From Chloroflexota bacterium (GTDB lineage Bacteria > Chloroflexota > UBA6077 > CF-72): 10,179 bases of DNA. Location of the stretch: assembly GCA_019247135.1 (NCBI GenBank), contig JAFAPL010000576.1:1-10179 (forward strand), in the 5' to 3' direction. The notes under the pieces were generated by a model. The model saw only the letters and a program-made list of their open reading frames with translations, was not told the DNA's origin and ran no database searches. This document shows positions 7,124 to 10,179 of this stretch, one piece after another (position 1 is the stretch's first letter; each line of letters opens with the position of its first letter). Made by a program: the position numbers and the translations under genes.

Positions 7124-8914
7124 ATGCACGAGCCGATCTCTCGCGAACGGATTGACCTGATCGTTCGGCAGTTCCAAAGACATCAGACGTATTTCGAGCG
7201 GCGGGGCGTCGATCGCCGCCAGTTCTTGCGGATGATCGCCATGGGTGGCGCGGCCGCAACCGTGCTGCCGATCCTCGAGGCGTGTGGTGCGGCCTCGCCT
7301 GCCGAAGTGCGCCAGGCCCAGGCGACCGCCACTCTGCCGCCGGCGTCCGCCGGCCCGACTGCCGGCAGTGCAGCCGCTGGGCCAACCGCGGGCACCGCCG
7401 CGGCGACGGGAGGCCCGGCCAAGCAAGGCGGTCGAATCGTTATCGGCACGCTCGGCGAGGCCCAGTCGATCAATCCACTGCTGGCCAATGAGACAGAGGG
7501 GCAGTGGCGGGACAAGCTGCTGTTCGAGGAGTTCGTCGAGCTCGACCTGGAAACCCTGACACCGCAGCCCAATATCGCCAAACAGTGGACCATCTCGCCA
7601 GACGGCACGGAATACACCTTCGCTATGCGCGACGACGTCAAGTTCAGTGATGGCCAACCCCTGACCGCGAGTGACGTCTCGTTTACTCTGCACGGCATCC
7701 TCAGCAAGGATGTGGCGAGCATTCTTGTTCCACGCTTCAACGGTATCAAGGGTGCCAGCGCGTATTACAGCGGCGAGGCGCAGACGATCACCGGCGTTCA
7801 GGTGGTGGACGACCATACGCTCAAGATCGTCCTGGATCAGCCAAATGCCGGCTTCCTGGCGAACTTGCGTTGGCTCCGACCTTTGCCGAGCCATTTGCTG
7901 CAGGGCAAGGACCTCAAGAACGATCCATTCTTTCAAAAGCCGGTTGGCGCCGGGCCGTTTGTGTTCAACTCGTGGACCAACGGTCAGGATTTCACTGCCG
8001 ACCGCAATCCCAACTATTGGGAGGCCGGCAAACCCCACCTCGACGGGTTCATTCATCGGGTCATCGCTGACTCCCAAACGCTTGTCATCGCGCTCCAGAC
8101 GGCGCAGATCGAAGGGAGCGAGTACGCCCTGCCAACGCAGGCTGATCAACTGAAGGCCACCGGCAATTTGACGGTCATGGTCAAGCCGCAGGGCGTCGAT
8201 GTCAACGGTTGGAGCTTCGGCCAGAAGAACAATCCCGCGCTGAAGGACGCCCGGGTGCGGCGAGCGATTGCAATGGCGCTCGACACGAACCGCTTCTCCA
8301 CCGATTTCCTGCTCGGTCTCGGTAAGCCGGCCAAAAGCCCCATCCCCGCTGGCAGTTGGGCCTATGACGCGAGCCTGCAGCCGATCCCGTTCGATCCAGC
8401 GCAAGCCAAGCAACTGCTGCAGGACGCGGGCGTCAGCAACCTCCAGGTGCGCCTGACGACGAACGCCGGCAACCACTTCCGCGAAGACTGGGTCACGTTC
8501 ACGCAGCAGAGTCTGGCCGACATAGGCATCACTGCCCAACCCGACGTGAAGGAGTGGACACAGGTGGTTCAGGACGGGACTGACGGCACGTTCGAGCTGA
8601 TCTGTCCGACGTTTGCGCCGGTCCTGGTTGACCCGGATGAGCTGTACATCTCGCTGTACTCCACCTCGCCGCGGAATGTCCTGGGCTACTCCAATCCGCA
8701 GATGGACCAACTGCTCGACCAGGGGCGCCGCGAGATCGACCAGGCCAAACGCACGCAGATCTACTCCCAGGTACAACAACTGATCCTTCAGGACGTACCA
8801 GTGTTCTACGCGTGGGATCGGCCATTCGTGAGCGTGGTCAGCAGCAAGTACACCGGCTACAAGAACACCATCCTCAACTTTTTCAACGAGCTCGAGGATT
8901 GGTCTCAAGCTTGA
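7124..8914 (+). CDS. Family 5 (SBP_bac_5) solute-binding lipoprotein, Tat type
   Basis: This is the extracytoplasmic receptor of the second Dpp/Opp-class importer, 596 residues. It has a long charged N-region, then the twin-arginine motif DRRQFLRM (30-37), a short hydrophobic stretch and a lipobox LEAC with cysteine 54, so it is probably exported folded by Tat and then lipidated. An Ala/Gly/Pro linker follows (about 55-101), containing a 9-residue tandem repeat GPTAG(S/T)AAA (77-85, 86-94). The mature domain begins GGRIVIGTLGEAQSINPLL, and the family signature is WTISPDGTEYTFAMRDDVKF (155-174) with SDVSFTL (183-189). ATG 7124 is preceded by GGGGAGGGG and is the only ATG that includes the whole twin-arginine region; the next one is at codon 37. 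A DppB-type permease follows after 9 bases. The ligand cannot be deduced. A 697-codon antisense frame over this gene is a shadow. Confidence 0.95.
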   Translation: MHEPISRERIDLIVRQFQRHQTYFERRGVDRRQFLRMIAMGGAAATVLPILEACGAASPAEVRQAQATATLPPASAGPTAGSAAAGPTAGTAAATGGPAKQGGRIVIGTLGEAQSINPLLANETEGQWRDKLLFEEFVELDLETLTPQPNIAKQWTISPDGTEYTFAMRDDVKFSDGQPLTASDVSFTLHGILSKDVASILVPRFNGIKGASAYYSGEAQTITGVQVVDDHTLKIVLDQPNAGFLANLRWLRPLPSHLLQGKDLKNDPFFQKPVGAGPFVFNSWTNGQDFTADRNPNYWEAGKPHLDGFIHRVIADSQTLVIALQTAQIEGSEYALPTQADQLKATGNLTVMVKPQGVDVNGWSFGQKNNPALKDARVRRAIAMALDTNRFSTDFLLGLGKPAKSPIPAGSWAYDASLQPIPFDPAQAKQLLQDAGVSNLQVRLTTNAGNHFREDWVTFTQQSLADIGITAQPDVKEWTQVVQDGTDGTFELICPTFAPVLVDPDELYISLYSTSPRNVLGYSNPQMDQLLDQGRREIDQAKRTQIYSQVQQLILQDVPVFYAWDRPFVSVVSSKYTGYKNTILNFFNELEDWSQA

Positions 8915-8923
8915 ACGGCGCGT

Positions 8924-9895
8924 GTGAATCCTGAGAATCAGGCGTATATTCTGCGGCGCCTGGTTCTCCTGGTGCCGTTGCTGCTTGGACTCACGCTCGT
9001 CGTGTTCGGTTTGATCCATCTGGCGCCTGGGGATCCGGCAGCCGCGTTCGTCTCCCAATCTACACTCGACCCCGCCGTCATTGCCCAGGTCCACAAGAAT
9101 CTCGGGCTGGATCAACCGCTGCCGATCCAGTACGCGATCTGGCTCGGACACGTCGTCCGGCTGGACTTCGGCACGGCGTACACCTTCAACCAGGCGCCGG
9201 TGATCGACCTGATCGCGCAGCGCTTACCGGCGACTGTTGTCCTTCAAGTAGTCGCGCTGATCCTGTCGCTGGGGGTCGCCGTGCCACTCGGGGTGGCATC
9301 GGCCAGGCGGCAGTACTCGGTTCTGGACAACGCGGCGACGCTTGGAGCTTTTCTGGGCCTCGCACTGCCGAACTTCTGGATTGGCTTGCTCCTCCAGTTG
9401 CTGCTCGCGGTCTCGCTCGGCTGGCTGCCAGCATCAACCACCGGTGCCGATGTCGCCGGCATGGAGCGGGTGAAATACCTGGTCATGCCGGCATTCGTGC
9501 TGGCGTTGCCGACGATCGCGATTTTTACTCGTTTCATGCGCTCCAGCATGCTGGAGGTGATCGGGCAGGACTACGTGACGACGGCGCGCTCAAAGGGGCT
9601 TTCGGACCGGGCAGTGATCTACCGCCACGCGCTCAAGAACGCACTCATCCCGATGGTCACCGTCGTTGGCACGCAGTTGGCGCGATTGCTGGGCGGCTCC
9701 GTGATCGTGGAGGCGGTATTTGCCTGGCCCGGGTTGGGCCTGCTCGCGTATGAGTCCATCCTCCGACGTGACTATCCGGTTGTCCTTGCACTGGCGTTGC
9801 TGACCGGCGCGTTCATCCTCGTGGTCAACGTGCTTGTCGACGTCGCGTACATGCTGGTCGATCCGCGAGTGTCGTTCGGTGGAGCTACACGATGA
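8924..9895 (+). CDS. DppB-type ABC transporter permease (peptide/opine/nickel family)
   Basis: This second DppB-type membrane subunit has the normal length of 323 residues. It starts MNPENQAYILRRLVLLVP, carries the family motif HLAPGDP (32-38), then VRLDFGTAY, several hydrophobic helices and the EAA loop DYVTTARSKGLSDRAVIYRH (216-235). Then come the conserved ARLLGGSVIVEAVFAWPGLG and the ending LVDVAYMLVDPR. The start is a GTG at 8924, 9 bases after the receptor stop and in the same frame as that stop, so no longer reading is possible. There is no clear Shine-Dalgarno, which suggests reinitiation after the receptor gene is translated. A small perfect hairpin lies at codons 3-7. The stop overlaps the start of the DppC-type gene (ATGA). 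It is clearly paralogous to the permease at 1190-2143, but diverged enough that this is not a recent duplication. Confidence 0.95.
   Translation: MNPENQAYILRRLVLLVPLLLGLTLVVFGLIHLAPGDPAAAFVSQSTLDPAVIAQVHKNLGLDQPLPIQYAIWLGHVVRLDFGTAYTFNQAPVIDLIAQRLPATVVLQVVALILSLGVAVPLGVASARRQYSVLDNAATLGAFLGLALPNFWIGLLLQLLLAVSLGWLPASTTGADVAGMERVKYLVMPAFVLALPTIAIFTRFMRSSMLEVIGQDYVTTARSKGLSDRAVIYRHALKNALIPMVTVVGTQLARLLGGSVIVEAVFAWPGLGLLAYESILRRDYPVVLALALLTGAFILVVNVLVDVAYMLVDPRVSFGGATR
8930..8942 (+). promoter_or_regulatory. Small hairpin just inside the permease start
   Basis: CCTGA (8930-8934) and TCAGG (8938-8942) pair perfectly around a GAA loop, starting 3 bases after the GTG start codon of the DppB-type gene. 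With no clear Shine-Dalgarno upstream, this could lower permease translation relative to the receptor. Receptor excess over permease is usual in such operons. The stem is only 5 bp, so its stability is modest. Confidence 0.25.
9879..9884 (+). promoter_or_regulatory. Ribosome binding site of the second DppC-type permease
   Basis: GGTGGAG ends 7 bases before the ATG at 9892, a good Shine-Dalgarno and spacing. It lies within the last codons of the DppB-type gene and fixes this start, which overlaps the upstream TGA. Confidence 0.6.
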
Positions 9896-10179
9896 TTAAC
9901 GTCGCCGCGCCACCTAGCGTGAGCGTAGCGGCGCCGCGCGAGCAGCGCCGGTCACAGCTCGGACTGGCATGGCAGACCTTCGTCCGCAACCGACTTGCGG
10001 TCCTGGCGCTGGTCATTATCGTGTTGCTCTACCTGCTTGCGATTTTCGCAACCTCCATCGAGCCTCACGACTACCGAGCGTTCAACGCGGGCCAGCCGCT
10101 CAAGCCGCCCAGTCCTGAACACTGGTTCGGCACGGACCGGCAAACGCGAGACGTGTTCAGTCGTGTGCTCGTCGCGTCA
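9892..10179 (+). CDS. DppC-type ABC transporter permease, N-terminal part (runs off the right edge)
   Basis: Ninety-six codons of a DppC-type membrane subunit are present. A Pro/Ala-rich, partly basic cytoplasmic N-terminus (MINVAAPPSVSVAAPREQRR) leads into a segment WQTFVRNRLAVLALVIIVLL, with the first membrane helix at about residues 37-56. The extracytoplasmic stretch then carries the family hallmark PSPEHWFGTDRQTRDVFSRV (about 73-92), equivalent to FGTDEFGRD in the other DppC-type protein. The gene begins at an ATGA overlap with the DppB-type gene, so the two are translationally coupled and should form one heterodimer. The membrane core and EAA loop lie beyond the window. ATPase genes (DppD/DppF type) would be expected next but cannot be seen. 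Confidence 0.92.
   Translation, partial: MINVAAPPSVSVAAPREQRRSQLGLAWQTFVRNRLAVLALVIIVLLYLLAIFATSIEPHDYRAFNAGQPLKPPSPEHWFGTDRQTRDVFSRVLVAS

Noticed and set aside
7058..9151. A 697-codon open frame on the minus strand, opposite the Tat-type receptor
   Set aside because: It is fully antisense to a receptor with clear family signatures. Its product is rich in Arg, Gln, Asp, Val and Leu without domains, and it runs across both the permease start and the promoter gap. High GC at third codon positions of the true gene removes stops on the opposite strand.
1..10179. CRISPR arrays, tRNA/rRNA genes, insertion sequences, phage or defence genes
   Set aside because: No regular repeat-spacer pattern, no tRNA-like cloverleaf, no transposase or terminal inverted repeats, and no defence motifs were seen. 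Nearly all of the sequence is explained by the transporter, BNR and partial genes.

Overview
The window is a solute-uptake locus from a GC-rich bacterium (GC high by eye, not computed). The closest match I can suggest is Chloroflexota or a relative: both binding lipoproteins carry long Ala/Pro/Thr- or Ala/Gly-rich linkers after the lipidated cysteine, one is exported through Tat, and they sit with a large BNR/VPS10-type propeller protein. This is inference from style, not proof. I see no tRNA, rRNA, CRISPR array, insertion sequence or phage gene. Coding density is very high: the longest gap between genes is about 112 bases.

Layout. Bases 3-200 hold the 3' end of an unrecognised plus-strand gene. 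It converges on a minus-strand cluster that reads from right to left: a 1051-residue BNR/Asp-box propeller protein (7061-3906), a Sec-exported family 5 binding lipoprotein (3793-2153), a DppB-type permease (2143-1190) and a DppC-type permease (1179-256). A 62-base divergent region (7062-7123) separates this from a plus-strand cluster: a Tat-exported family 5 binding lipoprotein (7124-8914), a second DppB-type permease (8924-9895) and the first 96 codons of a second DppC-type permease (9892 to the window edge).

How they work together. Each side supplies an extracytoplasmic receptor plus a DppB/DppC heterodimeric channel of the peptide/opine/nickel (Dpp/Opp) ABC class. The left set ends without ATPase genes, because a convergent gene begins 55 bases beyond its last stop. 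Its power source must therefore be encoded elsewhere, possibly beyond the right edge of this window. The two transporters are clearly paralogous in their permeases, but their receptors and export routes differ. The BNR protein has no visible signal peptide, and its role beside the transporters is unknown.

Nothing here is a clearly new system. The most unusual points are the BNR protein in a transporter locus, the missing ATPases, the Sec/Tat difference between the paired receptors, and the compact, partly symmetrical divergent promoter region.
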